A stretch of DNA of 64,000 nt from Microcoleus sp. FACHB-68 (GTDB lineage Bacteria > Cyanobacteriota > Cyanobacteriia > Cyanobacteriales > Oscillatoriaceae): assembly GCF_014695715.1 (NCBI RefSeq), contig NZ_JACJOT010000006.1:1-64000 (forward strand), in the 5' to 3' direction. How positions within the stretch are numbered: the stretch's first letter is position 1; each line of letters starts with the position of its first letter. The translations under genes were made by a program, and so were the position numbers. The notes below the pieces were generated by a model. It saw only the letters and a program-made list of their open reading frames with translations, did no database searches and was not told the DNA's origin. Shown here piece by piece: positions 55,942-64,000 of the stretch.

Positions 55942-56424
55942 ATGAAAAATATTCCCGATCAAATTCAAGATGCCAAAGAAAAAATGCCCAATCTGACCCC
56001 AACCCCCCCAGGATTGAAAGCTCAGTCCTCTGCACACGATCTCAAAGCTCGTTTGGAGTGGGGCGAGCCGGCTTTGACAATTCTGGATGTCCGTGAGCGC
56101 ACTGCTTACAATAAGGGGCACATCATGGGAGCAATGCCGTTTTCAAAGGAGGACTTGGTAGAGCGGGCTAAATCTAGCCTAGAACCCAGCCGCGACATTT
56201 ATGTTTATGGCGGCTCCGACGCAGAAACCGCCGAAGCTGCAAATATGCTTCGTGAAGCTGGGTTTACCAACGTGGCAGAGATAACAGGTGGTTTGGAAGC
56301 ATGGAGAGCGATTGCCGGCTCCACAGAAGGCATTGAAGACGCGAAAGATCCGGCTCCCGATGAAGCCTACAATGTCGTATCCAACCTCAAGCATCATGCA
56401 GATACGCAATCAAATGATGTTTAA
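55942..56424 (+). CDS. Rhodanese-like protein lacking the catalytic Cys
   Basis: A 160-aa single rhodanese fold: LTILDVRERTAYNKGHIMGA (about 49-68), then IYVYGGSDAETAEAANML, where an active rhodanese has a Cys (CxxGxRS) and this has Gly-Gly-Ser-Asp. It keeps the GGLEAWRA end. Without the sulfur-carrying Cys it cannot be a sulfurtransferase, so it may bind protein or anions. A second, similar gene follows 300 bp downstream. Pro-rich N-terminus, soluble. Confidence 0.82.
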   Translation: MKNIPDQIQDAKEKMPNLTPTPPGLKAQSSAHDLKARLEWGEPALTILDVRERTAYNKGHIMGAMPFSKEDLVERAKSSLEPSRDIYVYGGSDAETAEAANMLREAGFTNVAEITGGLEAWRAIAGSTEGIEDAKDPAPDEAYNVVSNLKHHADTQSNDV

Positions 56425-56499
56425 GCTTTGCTTTGCAGTTTAATATTACGTCGCTGTCAGCTAATTAAGTGAGAGAAATTAAGGCAGTGGCTTTATTGG

Positions 56500-56536
56500 G
56501 GCAATCCTTCCGGGGTTGCCTCCTAATTTTTTTTAG
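56500..56536 (+). terminator. Terminator after the first rhodanese gene
   Basis: GGCAATCC pairs with GGTTGCC (one bulged T) around a short loop at 56500-56520, followed within 8 bases by a run of eight T (56528-56535). Confidence 0.75.
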
Positions 56537-56557
56537 TGCTGAGTGCTGAGTGCTGAG
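56535..56557 (+). repeat. STRR heptamer, (AGTGCTG)x3
   Basis: Three units of AGTGCTG immediately after the terminator T run, then AG. Same family as the degenerate array at 42745-42764. Confidence 0.7.
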
Positions 56558-56719
56558 CGGCAGAGAGTGGGAGACTGGCTGAAAAAAAGAGCTGAGTGAC
56601 ACCGGCTAGGTGTAAATGCATAAATAGATACCGTTGTAAAGTTGATTTTATTAAAACTTTGCAAAATTTAAAATATCTTGTTACATTGCAGAGGAGAATG
56701 TAATAGGTCTTCGCTGATC

Positions 56720-57100
56720 ATGCCTAACTTCCTAGGACTCATCCCCATCCCGCCGCCACTGCAAGCCAAATCCCTCGTTTATGACCTCAAAGACCGGCTC
56801 GACTGGGGTGATCCAGCATTAACAATTATTGATGTGCGAGAGCGCAACCTATTCAACACCAGTCGCATCACCGGCGCGATTTCCATGCCGGCGAGCGAAT
56901 TGGTCGAACGTGCCTTCACAGCACTTGAACTGTGCCGCGATATCTACCTCTATGGCGAAACCGACGAGGAAACAGCCGAAGCTGCCGAAAAACTTCGTTC
57001 AGCCGGCTATGAGAACGTATCTGAAATCAGGGGTGGCGTTGCCGCATGGAAAGCAGTCGGCTTTCCCATTGAGTCAATTCTTCAGAGACCGAACATTTAA
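56720..57100 (+). CDS. Rhodanese-like paralogue, also lacking the catalytic Cys
   Basis: A 126-aa rhodanese fold and a clear paralogue of the preceding gene: same opening (LQAKSLVYDLKDRLDWGDPA), LTIIDVRERNLFNTSRITGA, then IYLYGETDEETAEAAEKL where the Cys site is again replaced, and GGVAAWKAVGF. I use the ATG at 56720; the longer open frame begins at 56678. The two genes probably arose by tandem duplication. Convergent with the RNase D gene. Confidence 0.82.
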   Translation: MPNFLGLIPIPPPLQAKSLVYDLKDRLDWGDPALTIIDVRERNLFNTSRITGAISMPASELVERAFTALELCRDIYLYGETDEETAEAAEKLRSAGYENVSEIRGGVAAWKAVGFPIESILQRPNI

Positions 57101-57120
57101 AAAAGCAATAGACAGGGTGC

Positions 57121-57744
57121 TTAATGCTCAAAAACATCCTTGTATTGCAACAAATCTAGGGAAACGAACACCGGCAAACACTGAAAGCACTGCTGCGCTA
57201 ATTCCCAGCGTTCTTCCCGTTGCAGCATCCCCATCAATTTTTGCTGAACACTGAGCAAATAGCGCACATCATTCGCTGCATATCTCAGCTGATCCTCAGA
57301 AAGGTTCGCAGCATTTCCCCAGTCCGAACTTTGAGCGCTTTTGTCCAGTTCCACCCGTTCGAGTTCTTGCACCACTTCTTTAAGACCATGTTTCGGGGTG
57401 TAGGTTCTAGCAAGCTTACTCGCTATCTTCGTGCAGAACACCGGCGCAACCTCAATACCCAGATTGTGGCGCATTGTTGCCATGTCAAAACGCGCAAAAT
57501 GAAAGACTTTGAGAATGCCGGTGGCTTCCATCAGCTTTTTTAAATTGGGCGCGTCTCTCTGCCCTCGCTCAATGCGAACCACCGTGACTCGACCTTGAGG
57601 ATCGCACAGTTGCACCAAACACAAGCGATCTCGCCAAGGTAATAATCCCATTGTTTCCGTATCGACTGCCAGCGCTTCAGCTTCTAAATACTCAGATAGA
57701 TAGGCATCAGATAGATCGCGTTCGCAAATCTGAAAATCTTCCAA
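57121..57744 (-). CDS. rnd: RNase D-type 3'-5' exonuclease, single domain
   Basis: DEDDy exonuclease that trims RNA 3' ends. Motif I VDTETMGL gives Asp28 and Glu30; HFARFDMATM gives Asp87; DQLRYAANDVRYLL gives Tyr155 and Asp159, the Y of DEDDy. At 207 aa it lacks the HRDC domains of E. coli RNase D (375 aa), as usual in cyanobacteria. The start is TTG, preceded by GAGGAG seven bases upstream, which is decisive. Confidence 0.92.
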   Translation of the reverse strand: MEDFQICERDLSDAYLSEYLEAEALAVDTETMGLLPWRDRLCLVQLCDPQGRVTVVRIERGQRDAPNLKKLMEATGILKVFHFARFDMATMRHNLGIEVAPVFCTKIASKLARTYTPKHGLKEVVQELERVELDKSAQSSDWGNAANLSEDQLRYAANDVRYLLSVQQKLMGMLQREERWELAQQCFQCLPVFVSLDLLQYKDVFEH

Positions 57745-57825
57745 CAGTTAACTCCTCAATAATGTTCATCTACTAGGGAATGGGAAATACAATTTTCCCA
57801 TTCTCTGTTGCAGAAGACACACCAA

Positions 57826-58110
57826 TCACCCGTTCAAGGTTTCTAACTCCTCCCGCACTACCCGCAACACCCGCTCAAGATAAGCTTGACGCCATTGTTC
57901 TCGCTCTTGGGCGACTCGCTCATCTGGCTCGTAAGTCTCGATTTCTTCAAGGTTAACTAAACCTTTCGCTTCAGCTAAACGTTCTAAGGTGTCGAGTCGT
58001 TCGTGCAGCACAGAAACCTCGCCGGCAAGTGCCAAAATTATGGTTAGCAACTTGTCGGTTTGAGGATCATCAAAATAAATCGGTCGTTTGCCTTTTGCCT
58101 TCTTTGCCAT
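57826..58110 (-). CDS. Small conserved-type acidic/coiled-coil protein
   Basis: A 94-aa protein: KGKRPIYFDDPQTDKLLTII, then a long helix with Leu/Glu pattern (VSVLHERLDTLERLAEAKG) and a charged helical tail (REQWRQAYLERVLRVVREEL). It is probably helical and oligomeric. No family is recalled. It lies 15 bp downstream of the methyltransferase gene on the same strand, so they are probably co-transcribed. Confidence 0.7.
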   Translation of the reverse strand: MAKKAKGKRPIYFDDPQTDKLLTIILALAGEVSVLHERLDTLERLAEAKGLVNLEEIETYEPDERVAQEREQWRQAYLERVLRVVREELETLNG

Positions 58111-58125
58111 AACCGTTGTGCCGTA

Positions 58126-59283
58126 TTATTTGCTAGCAGCTAAAATCAACCAAGTGCCGCGCCGGCCAAAACCGTCATTTTGAGACTTGCCACCAGCAAA
58201 CTTTTCTTTCCAGACACCGTTAGCGGCAAAAGTTTGAATCACCTTTTCGCTCTCAAAACCGGCACCAACAGCGACTTCCATCCAATCGAGATCCCGCATC
58301 GCACTCCAGAATGGTTCGTTGTTGTTCTTGGTTTCCCAATCGAACATGAAAGCATTAAATGCTTCCATATGGCCATAGAGGGGAGCTTCAGCATGAACCA
58401 TCATCCCACCGGGAGCAAGCAGCCGGTAACACTCTTGCAAAACATTACGAATCGCAGACACCGGCATTTCATGTAACAGAATATGGGAAACAATTAAATC
58501 AAATGACCCATCGGCAAAGTTAGTGCGCTCAGCATTTTGCTGCGAGAAGTGAACGCGCTTACCCATTGCCTCTGCGCGTGCATGAGCATAACGCAACAGC
58601 GCTGCGCCGGTATCGATCGCATAGACTTCCGCATCTGGGTAAGCATCCACATAAGGCAAAGTGCTGTGACCCACTGTACAACCCAAATCAAGAATGCGTG
58701 CCGGTTGAAAGTCAGGATATTGCTTTTTCAAGTAATTTTGCACCACAGACTGACCCATATCATCATTCAATGGGCCTAACTGTCCTAAGGCATACAAATA
58801 AACCCCGCGATCATATAAAGCGCCGGCAGCCACATCATCTTCTGTAAATTCGCCTTGATACCCTCCCGGCATACAGTGAATATCTACCGCAGTTTGATAA
58901 GCAGGAATCTTCAAATCAGGATTTAATGTTAATGAACCAAGCTTATTTCCTTGCCGGCGAGTACACTCCACCAATTCAGGCAACTGGCGCTCAATACTGC
59001 TGTTTACCGAATCCCACAGCATCTCCTGAGTCGTGCGCCGCAAAGCACTCCACCAGCGATAGTAAGATTCATTTTCCATCAGCCGCCGAATTTCATGCCG
59101 GTTTTGCGGCGCACGTTGGTATTCTTGTTCAAACTTGGGTTTCGCTAATTTTTCATAAACAATCTGATTCCCAGGCGTAATATTCCTTGCCAAATAAACC
59201 TTTAAACTTCCCACAAAATTTTGTCGTGCCAGTTCATCGTGGTTAGCTTTTGGCAGGATAGAATGCTCACTTTGTTTGTTCAT
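58126..59283 (-). CDS. Class I SAM-dependent methyltransferase
   Basis: A 385-aa protein. The Rossmann-type domain (about 195-310) starts with the SAM motif ILDLGCTVG (197-205), then VYAIDTGAALL and DLIVSHILLHEMP, LLAPGGMMVHAE. The first 190 residues are an extra helical N-terminal part not seen in small methyltransferases. Substrate unknown; the HILLHE motif is of the UbiE/small-molecule type. It is followed by the small 94-aa gene. Confidence 0.85.
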   Translation of the reverse strand: MNKQSEHSILPKANHDELARQNFVGSLKVYLARNITPGNQIVYEKLAKPKFEQEYQRAPQNRHEIRRLMENESYYRWWSALRRTTQEMLWDSVNSSIERQLPELVECTRRQGNKLGSLTLNPDLKIPAYQTAVDIHCMPGGYQGEFTEDDVAAGALYDRGVYLYALGQLGPLNDDMGQSVVQNYLKKQYPDFQPARILDLGCTVGHSTLPYVDAYPDAEVYAIDTGAALLRYAHARAEAMGKRVHFSQQNAERTNFADGSFDLIVSHILLHEMPVSAIRNVLQECYRLLAPGGMMVHAEAPLYGHMEAFNAFMFDWETKNNNEPFWSAMRDLDWMEVAVGAGFESEKVIQTFAANGVWKEKFAGGKSQNDGFGRRGTWLILAASK

Positions 59284-59480
59284 AAGTTCACCTTCGCAGA
59301 AAGTAAAATTAAAGTATTGAATTTCTAAAAAAATCTGGTATTAGGGAATTTTGGCTTTGATAACCCGTCACACCATCATTTACAGGAGGAGTTTTTTAAG
59401 GAAAATCAAGCTGATAGGAGAACCTTAAAAAATGCTCAGCCGGCAGCCTTCAATCAAAGCAATATCTTTTCAGCCAATCC

Positions 59481-59532
59481 CCCATGCCCAATCCCCGATG
59501 CCCCATGCCCCATGCCCCATGCCCCATGCCCA
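59481..59532 (-). repeat. STRR heptamer array, (CCCCATG)x4 plus variants
   Basis: Four exact CCCCATG units at 59501-59528 with variant units (CCCATGC, CCCCGATG) before them. It is the reverse complement of the GGGGCAT array at 40377-40418, and, like that one, lies at the 3' end of a gene, here 5 bp after the CAP gene stop on the minus strand. Confidence 0.85.
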
Positions 59533-59536
59533 ATTC

Positions 59537-60163
59537 TTACTGCCCGCGCACAAAAATCTGAGTAAAGTAATATTCTCCCTTAGCATTTTTAACAATGCCG
59601 ATGCCGGTTAAATCAAAATTGCCTACCATGTTTTTCTGATGCCCCGGACTCTTGATCCATCCTTCAACGGCTTGTTTACCGGGATTGCTATAGCCGGAAT
59701 TATATGCAACATTTTCTGCCACTGAGCGATAAGCAATGCTTTTCTCAATTGCGTTGGCTCTTTGCTCAAATCCTTCATGGCCAAAGGGAACGCCCTCACT
59801 AGCCATTCCTTTGCTGTGTTGCCGGCACACTTCGCTGATTCGAGGATCGAGCTTCAGCGGCGGCAATTTCTGGGAGGCGCGATACTGATTCACTTGTTCA
59901 TGAACAGACTGTTCCAAGGCAGCAAATTCGGTGGCTGTTAAGGGTTTAGACGCTGATTCCGGTGCGGTTGTTGTGGCTGGTTTGGTGGCTTGTTCAGGGG
60001 TTTTATTGCTGTCGAGGACGACAACACAGCCACCGGCAAAGAATGTTAAAAGGAAACAGTAAAAAGGTAAAAGAAAGAGATAACTCTTTTGTTGTCTTTT
60101 ACCTTGTATCTGTTGACTTTTTTGCTTTTTTAAACTAGAAAAAACAAAATTTGGTATCAGCAT
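59537..60163 (-). CDS. CAP/SCP-domain lipoprotein
   Basis: A 208-aa exported protein. After a basic start (KKQKSQQIQGKRQQKSY) comes a hydrophobic segment ending FFAGGC, a probable lipobox, then a Thr/Ala/Pro linker and a CAP domain (about 85-205) with VNQYRASQKLPPLKLDPRIS, GHEGFEQRANAIEK, AENVAYNSG and GWIKSPGHQKNMVG. CAP proteins are secreted and of diverse function, sometimes binding lipids or ligands; the metal-binding His appear to be present. The ATG is 8 bases after the trpB stop, so they are probably co-transcribed. Confidence 0.88.
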   Translation of the reverse strand: MLIPNFVFSSLKKQKSQQIQGKRQQKSYLFLLPFYCFLLTFFAGGCVVVLDSNKTPEQATKPATTTAPESASKPLTATEFAALEQSVHEQVNQYRASQKLPPLKLDPRISEVCRQHSKGMASEGVPFGHEGFEQRANAIEKSIAYRSVAENVAYNSGYSNPGKQAVEGWIKSPGHQKNMVGNFDLTGIGIVKNAKGEYYFTQIFVRGQ

Positions 60164-60171
60164 TCTAGCAA

Positions 60172-61425
60172 TTAAGCTGGATTGAGGAATTTGGCAACCG
60201 TGTGCACATCTTTATCGCCGCGACCGGAACAGTTAATCACGATGCGGGGATTACCGGCAAGTTGAGGGCAGAGGGTTTCTAAATAAGCGATCGCATGGGC
60301 GGTTTCTAAGGCAGGGATAATTCCTTCGAGTAGAGACAAGCGCTTAAAGGCGTCTAAAGCTTGTTCATCCGTAACGCTGTAATATTCAGCGCGACCGATA
60401 TCCTTTAAATAGCTATGTTCTGGCCCGACACCAGGATAATCTAAGCCGGCACTAATTGAATGGGCTTCCACAACCTGACCATCGTCATCTTGCAGTAAAT
60501 AGCTCATTGCGCCGTGCAAAACACCGATTTGTCCGCGTGTTAAGGTGGCGGCGTGTTTGTCTGTATCAACGCCCTCGCCGGCAGCTTCAACGCCAATTAA
60601 CCGCACTTCGGATTCACTAACAAATTCGTGAAATAGTCCCATTGCATTGGAACCGCCGCCCACACAGGCGAGGAGAATATCCGGCAGTCCTCCCCATTTC
60701 TCCAGACATTGGGCGCGGGTTTCCAAGCCGATGACATCATGGAAGTCACGCACCATCATCGGGTAGGGATGAGGGCCGGCTACTGAACCGAGGATATAGT
60801 GGGTGCTTTCTACGTTCGTCACCCAGTCGCGAATGGCTTCTGATGTGGCATCTTTGAGGGTGCCGGTGCCGGCTGCTACGGGGCGCACTTCTGCCCCCAT
60901 TAAGCGCATCCGAAATACGTTGAGGGCTTGTCGTTCCATATCGTGAACGCCCATATAAATCACGCATTCCAATCCAAACCGGGCGCACACGGTTGCTGTG
61001 GCGACGCCATGCTGACCGGCACCTGTTTCGGCAATGACACGCTGTTTGCCCATGCGCTTTGCCAACAATGCTTGAGCGATGGCATTGTTAATTTTATGAG
61101 CGCCGGTGTGGTTTAAGTCTTCCCGTTTGAGGTAAATTTGAGGGCCACTGCCATCGGGACGGGCGTAATGACTGGTGAGACGTTCAGCAAAATACAGAGG
61201 GCTGGGGCGTCCCACATAGTCGCGCAACAGCTGCTGAAGTTCTGCTTGAAAATCGGCATCATGGCAATATTGCTTAAATGCGGCTTCTAACTCAGTCAAA
61301 GCCGGCATTAAGGTTTCAGGCACATACTTGCCGCCAAAGCGACCAAAGCGACCTAACGGGTCGGGTCTTTGGGCGTTACTGGTGGCGTCGGTTTGAGGAT
61401 TAGAGGAGAGGGGAGTAGCGGTCAC
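60172..61425 (-). CDS. trpB: Tryptophan synthase beta subunit
   Basis: PLP enzyme that joins indole and serine to make tryptophan. [32 protein letters not shown] with the PLP Lys111, the substrate motif [10 protein letters not shown], the PLP phosphate loop GGGSNAMG and [11 protein letters not shown] are all present. Length 417 aa is normal. The start is GTG. No other trp gene is adjacent, so the pathway is scattered, as is usual in cyanobacteria. The CAP lipoprotein gene follows 8 bp later. Confidence 0.97.
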   Translation of the reverse strand: MTATPLSSNPQTDATSNAQRPDPLGRFGRFGGKYVPETLMPALTELEAAFKQYCHDADFQAELQQLLRDYVGRPSPLYFAERLTSHYARPDGSGPQIYLKREDLNHTGAHKINNAIAQALLAKRMGKQRVIAETGAGQHGVATATVCARFGLECVIYMGVHDMERQALNVFRMRLMGAEVRPVAAGTGTLKDATSEAIRDWVTNVESTHYILGSVAGPHPYPMMVRDFHDVIGLETRAQCLEKWGGLPDILLACVGGGSNAMGLFHEFVSESEVRLIGVEAAGEGVDTDKHAATLTRGQIGVLHGAMSYLLQDDDGQVVEAHSISAGLDYPGVGPEHSYLKDIGRAEYYSVTDEQALDAFKRLSLLEGIIPALETAHAIAYLETLCPQLAGNPRIVINCSGRGDKDVHTVAKFLNPA

Positions 61426-61516
61426 GGCAACAGGGAAATGACTGGACAGATTTAATTATAAGTCCCAGTTTTGCCGGCTCAGATAAAGGTTGATGCAGAT
61501 GTCCCTGGGGTTTGTC

Positions 61517-61774
61517 TTAAACGACTCGGTTGAAGACTGTCCAAACATCCCCATCGGAACGGACGGAGGGAACTGAGATGCTGTTAAAGCCGGTGATGAA
61601 AGGTTTGTAATAGACCCGCCAGTAACTGGGGCTGATTTCATCTGCAATGTCTTTGAGGGCTTTTATTTCCTGGGCAAGTTCTTCTGCAAGTTCATTAATT
61701 CGTTCTGCATGAACGTGAGCACGTTGTCTGCCTTCCTCTACTTGCTGTTCTATGGGATGTTGTTTCGATTCCAT
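61517..61774 (-). CDS. Small protein of unknown function
   Basis: An 85-aa protein with a long helix (EEGRQRAHVHAERINELAEE) and a compact end (SYWRVYYKPFITGFNSI, then WTVFNRVV). I start at the ATG at 61774; the frame is open to 61894, but that part is made of short repeats and reads like non-coding sequence. No family recalled. It lies 90 bp upstream of trpB on the same strand. Confidence 0.55.
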   Translation of the reverse strand: MESKQHPIEQQVEEGRQRAHVHAERINELAEELAQEIKALKDIADEISPSYWRVYYKPFITGFNSISVPSVRSDGDVWTVFNRVV

Positions 61775-61840
61775 CTGCCGGTGCTCCAACAAAGCTTGCT
61801 TCTGACTTAGTTTAGCTGACTGGTGTGCCGATGCATCGAT

Positions 61841-61876
61841 GCCGGCTATGTGGATTAGGCCGGTTATGTGGGTTAT
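61841..61876. repeat. Tandem 18-mer, two copies
   Basis: GCCGGCTATGTGGATTAG and GCCGGTTATGTGGGTTAT in direct succession, followed by more GCCGG-containing segments. It inflates the N-terminal end of the open frame of the 85-aa gene. Confidence 0.5.
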
Positions 61877-62000
61877 GCCGGCCAGATTCATCATCTGCGT
61901 GATGCCGGTACAAGATTTCGGTTACTGATTTATGCTTTGAGTAGGTATCCACAAAAACCGCAAACTGTTTTCTTTTTGCTCCTAGCCCCCGCTCACTGTT

Positions 62001-62369
62001 ATGGCCACTTCCAAGCGCAAGTCCAACGATAGCAATGCTTCCACCGGCGATCGCTTTATTTATAAAGAATTTGGCGCTGATGTCAACCCATCTGCCCTAG
62101 AACGCCCTGCGACAGAACTGCCGGCATCTCAGCAAAATGTCAGAGTGCAGGCATCCCGAAAGGGGCGCAAGGGAAAAACTGTTACCGTTATCAGCGGTTT
62201 TCAAGTTAAACCTGAAACTTTGGAATCTCTACTTAAGCAGATGAAAACTCAATGTGGTGCCGGCGGTACGATTAAAGATGGAGAAATTGAAATTCAGGGC
62301 GATCACACCCAAAAGCTTCTGCAATTTCTGACTCAATTAGGCTATAAAGCCAAAATTAGTGGGGGCTGA
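62001..62369 (+). CDS. SUI1/eIF1-like translation factor (YciH family)
   Basis: A 122-aa protein whose second half (about 45-120) is the SUI1 fold: VRVQASRKGRKGKTVTVISG, then CGAGGTIKDGEIEIQGDH, the core motif of eIF1/YciH. The first part is a hydrophilic tail. The fold binds the ribosomal P site and in bacteria influences start-codon fidelity. ATG at 62001. It is convergent with the kinase gene. Confidence 0.92.
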   Translation: MATSKRKSNDSNASTGDRFIYKEFGADVNPSALERPATELPASQQNVRVQASRKGRKGKTVTVISGFQVKPETLESLLKQMKTQCGAGGTIKDGEIEIQGDHTQKLLQFLTQLGYKAKISGG

Positions 62370-62405
62370 GCTTCAAAACTTGCAGTTCCTGCCGGCCCTG
62401 TCGTT

Positions 62406-64000
62406 TTACTCTCTTTGGGAAATAAGATTACTGACGCCGGTTTTCCCCTCTCCCAATCTTTCTATTGCCGCATTTTTCCCGTTTCCCGATAGGTAATTTG
62501 GAACGGCAAAGGATGTCTGATTTTTTTGGCGCAATGGAATTTCAATTCTGAACTCGGTTCCTTTTCCGGGTGCGGAAATATATTGCAGCCGGCCTCCATG
62601 TTTTTCTACCACAACTTGGTAACTAATCGATAATCCTAAGCCGGTGCCTTTCCCCACCGGCTTTGTTGTGTAGAACGGGTCAAACATATGTCGGCTCACT
62701 TCTTCGCTCATGCCCCCGCCATTATCTGCAATGCTGATAAATACGCGCTCGTCTTGGATGCCGGTGCGAATTATAATTTGTCCTTTTTCTCCTCGCTTGA
62801 GTGCTGATTCTTCCACAGCATCAATTGCATTATTGAGGATATTGATAAAGACTTGGTTGAGTTGCCCTGGATAGCATTCAACCTTGGGTAACTTGCTGTA
62901 TTCTTTAATAATCTCAATCTCAGAATCTAGCGGTTGTTGTTTGAGCCGGTGTTGCAAAATTAGCAATGTACTGTCAATGCCTTCATGAATATTCACTGAT
63001 TTCATTTCAGCTTCATCCAAGCGGGCGAAGTTACGCAAGCTAATCACAATTTGACGGATGCGTTCGGCTCCCTGTTTCATGGAAGACATTAACTTTGGCA
63101 GATCTTCCAGCAAAAAATTTAAGCCAACTTCTTCGATTTCATCTTCAATTTCTGTTCCCGGATTAGGGTACTGCTGCTGGTATAGATTTAGCAACTTTAG
63201 CAAATCTTGAATGTATTCGTTTGCATAAGCAAGATTGCCATAAATAAAACTAACCGGATTGTTAACTTCATGAGCGATGCCGGCAACCAACTGCCCCAAA
63301 CTTGACATTTTTTCAGACTGAAGCAGTTGCGCTTGGGTTTGTTGCAAGTCGTACAAAGCTTGTTTGAGCTGAATTGTTTGCTCTCTCAATTGCGCTTCCG
63401 ATTGCCGCAAAGCTTCCTCAGAACGCTTTCTTTCTGTAATATCCCGAAAGACTGCAACACCGCCTTTTAAACTGCCGATTTCATCTTTTAACGGCCTTGC
63501 ATTCACACAAATAAACACCCCTTCGGAGTTTTGTGAGGGCTGGATAAAAATTTCTGCTGAATCAACAGATTTTCCCTGAATTGCTTGTGCGAGGGGTAAT
63601 TCTTGAGGAGGATAGGGAGTTAATTTATCAGGCAAATAGCAGCCGTATTGATCTGTCCACGCTTCAGATGATACATTGGTTAAACCTTTGCCAAGCAACG
63701 CTTGTGCTGCGGGATTAAATAGCACAAACTGACCACCTTCATCGGCAACAACGACACCTTCAGCTAGGTTGTCGAGGAGAGATTGTAAAATGTTAGTTTG
63801 CTTGCGTAAAGCGGCTTCAGAATTGGCTAACTCTTGGGTTGTTCGCTTCAGCGCGGCTTCTGCTTCTACGCGTTCGGTAATATCGTTTTGCACTCCGATA
63901 AAGTGAGTTAATTGTCCGTTGCTGTCGAGTACCGGCGAAATGGTTAATTCATTCCAAAATAAAGTGCCATCTTTGCGATAATTTTTTAAGATGACCCGGC
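62406..64000 (-). CDS. PAS sensor histidine kinase, 3' part (5' end outside window)
   Basis: The frame continues through 63893 without a stop to the window end, so the gene is longer than its internal start suggests. The first residues (NYRKDGTLFWNELTISPV, then FIGVQNDITER) are the end of a PAS domain of the kind seen in LOV domains; the photoactive-Cys part is outside the window. A second PAS (63420-63850) is followed by a coiled coil, HisKA with the His at 63270-63272 (HEVNNP) and an ATPase domain with N box, IADNGGGMS and FYTTKPVGKGTGLGLS. The core matches the kinases at 5469-8420 and 14512-19548. A short Asn-rich tail follows. Confidence 0.93.
   Translation of the reverse strand, partial: RVILKNYRKDGTLFWNELTISPVLDSNGQLTHFIGVQNDITERVEAEAALKRTTQELANSEAALRKQTNILQSLLDNLAEGVVVADEGGQFVLFNPAAQALLGKGLTNVSSEAWTDQYGCYLPDKLTPYPPQELPLAQAIQGKSVDSAEIFIQPSQNSEGVFICVNARPLKDEIGSLKGGVAVFRDITERKRSEEALRQSEAQLREQTIQLKQALYDLQQTQAQLLQSEKMSSLGQLVAGIAHEVNNPVSFIYGNLAYANEYIQDLLKLLNLYQQQYPNPGTEIEDEIEEVGLNFLLEDLPKLMSSMKQGAERIRQIVISLRNFARLDEAEMKSVNIHEGIDSTLLILQHRLKQQPLDSEIEIIKEYSKLPKVECYPGQLNQVFINILNNAIDAVEESALKRGEKGQIIIRTGIQDERVFISIADNGGGMSEEVSRHMFDPFYTTKPVGKGTGLGLSISYQVVVEKHGGRLQYISAPGKGTEFRIEIPLRQKNQTSFAVPNYLSGNGKNAAIERLGEGKTGVSNLISQRE

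Overview
The window is chromosomal DNA of a cyanobacterium, most likely a filamentous Oscillatoriales-type genome (Microcoleus/Oscillatoria-like; the genus is inference). The evidence is the 3' end of psbA (photosystem II D1), a clpR-clpP3 pair, the circadian input protein LdpA, an rbp-rpsU pair, a Ycf45-like R3H ATPase, several long multi-PAS/GAF hybrid sensor kinases and cyanobacterial heptamer repeats (STRRs). Base composition looks mid-40s %GC, and the tetramer CCGG, usually as GCCGGC/GCCGGT, is strikingly frequent. There is no transposase, phage gene, CRISPR array, tRNA or rRNA. Most of the window is ordinary housekeeping and signalling chromosome with small decayed spots.

Layout. 1-4.7 kb: psbA end, an orphan molybdate-binding lipoprotein (modA), a double-CheW adaptor and a CheR-TPR methyltransferase. 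5.5-9.7 kb: a GAF/PAS histidine kinase and a single-domain response regulator. 9.9-13 kb: R3H-ATPase and ldpA. 13.2-19.5 kb: a decayed chemoreceptor fragment, then a rhomboid-like membrane protein whose catalytic Ser is Asn, overlapping by 4 bp a 1678-residue kinase with nine PAS domains. 19.6-26.6 kb: hemW, a PIN-TRAM membrane protein, a small zinc-ribbon protein, a VWA protein, clpR-clpP3 and a J-domain protein. 27.3-36.6 kb: small unknowns, a stand-alone CheB domain, an ATP-grasp ligase next to an isoaspartyl peptidase, DoxX, SRPBCC, NUDIX, a membrane protein, hemerythrin and hflX, all on the minus strand. 37-44.6 kb: a SirB1-like protein, a multi-TM channel-like protein, a repeat cluster, a DUF697 GTPase, rpsU with its terminator, an RRM protein and a 427-residue unknown. 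45-53 kb: murF, a Tat-exported beta-propeller, an exonuclease, a pentapeptide-repeat protein, two GNATs and mutL. 53-64 kb: a stress protein, unknowns, two rhodanese-like paralogues that both lack the catalytic Cys, an RNase D-type exonuclease, a methyltransferase, a CAP lipoprotein, trpB, a SUI1/eIF1-like factor and the 3' part of a third PAS kinase.

Functional links. The three histidine kinases share almost the same C-terminal core behind different sensory arrays, so they look like one expanded family. CheW, CheR and a CheB domain occur without CheA or an intact receptor here, so they probably serve receptors encoded elsewhere. The least explained items are the serine-less rhomboid coupled to the nine-PAS kinase, a perfect 24-bp CRP-type palindrome upstream of an unknown gene, the two Cys-less rhodaneses, and several short open frames in long intergenic regions.
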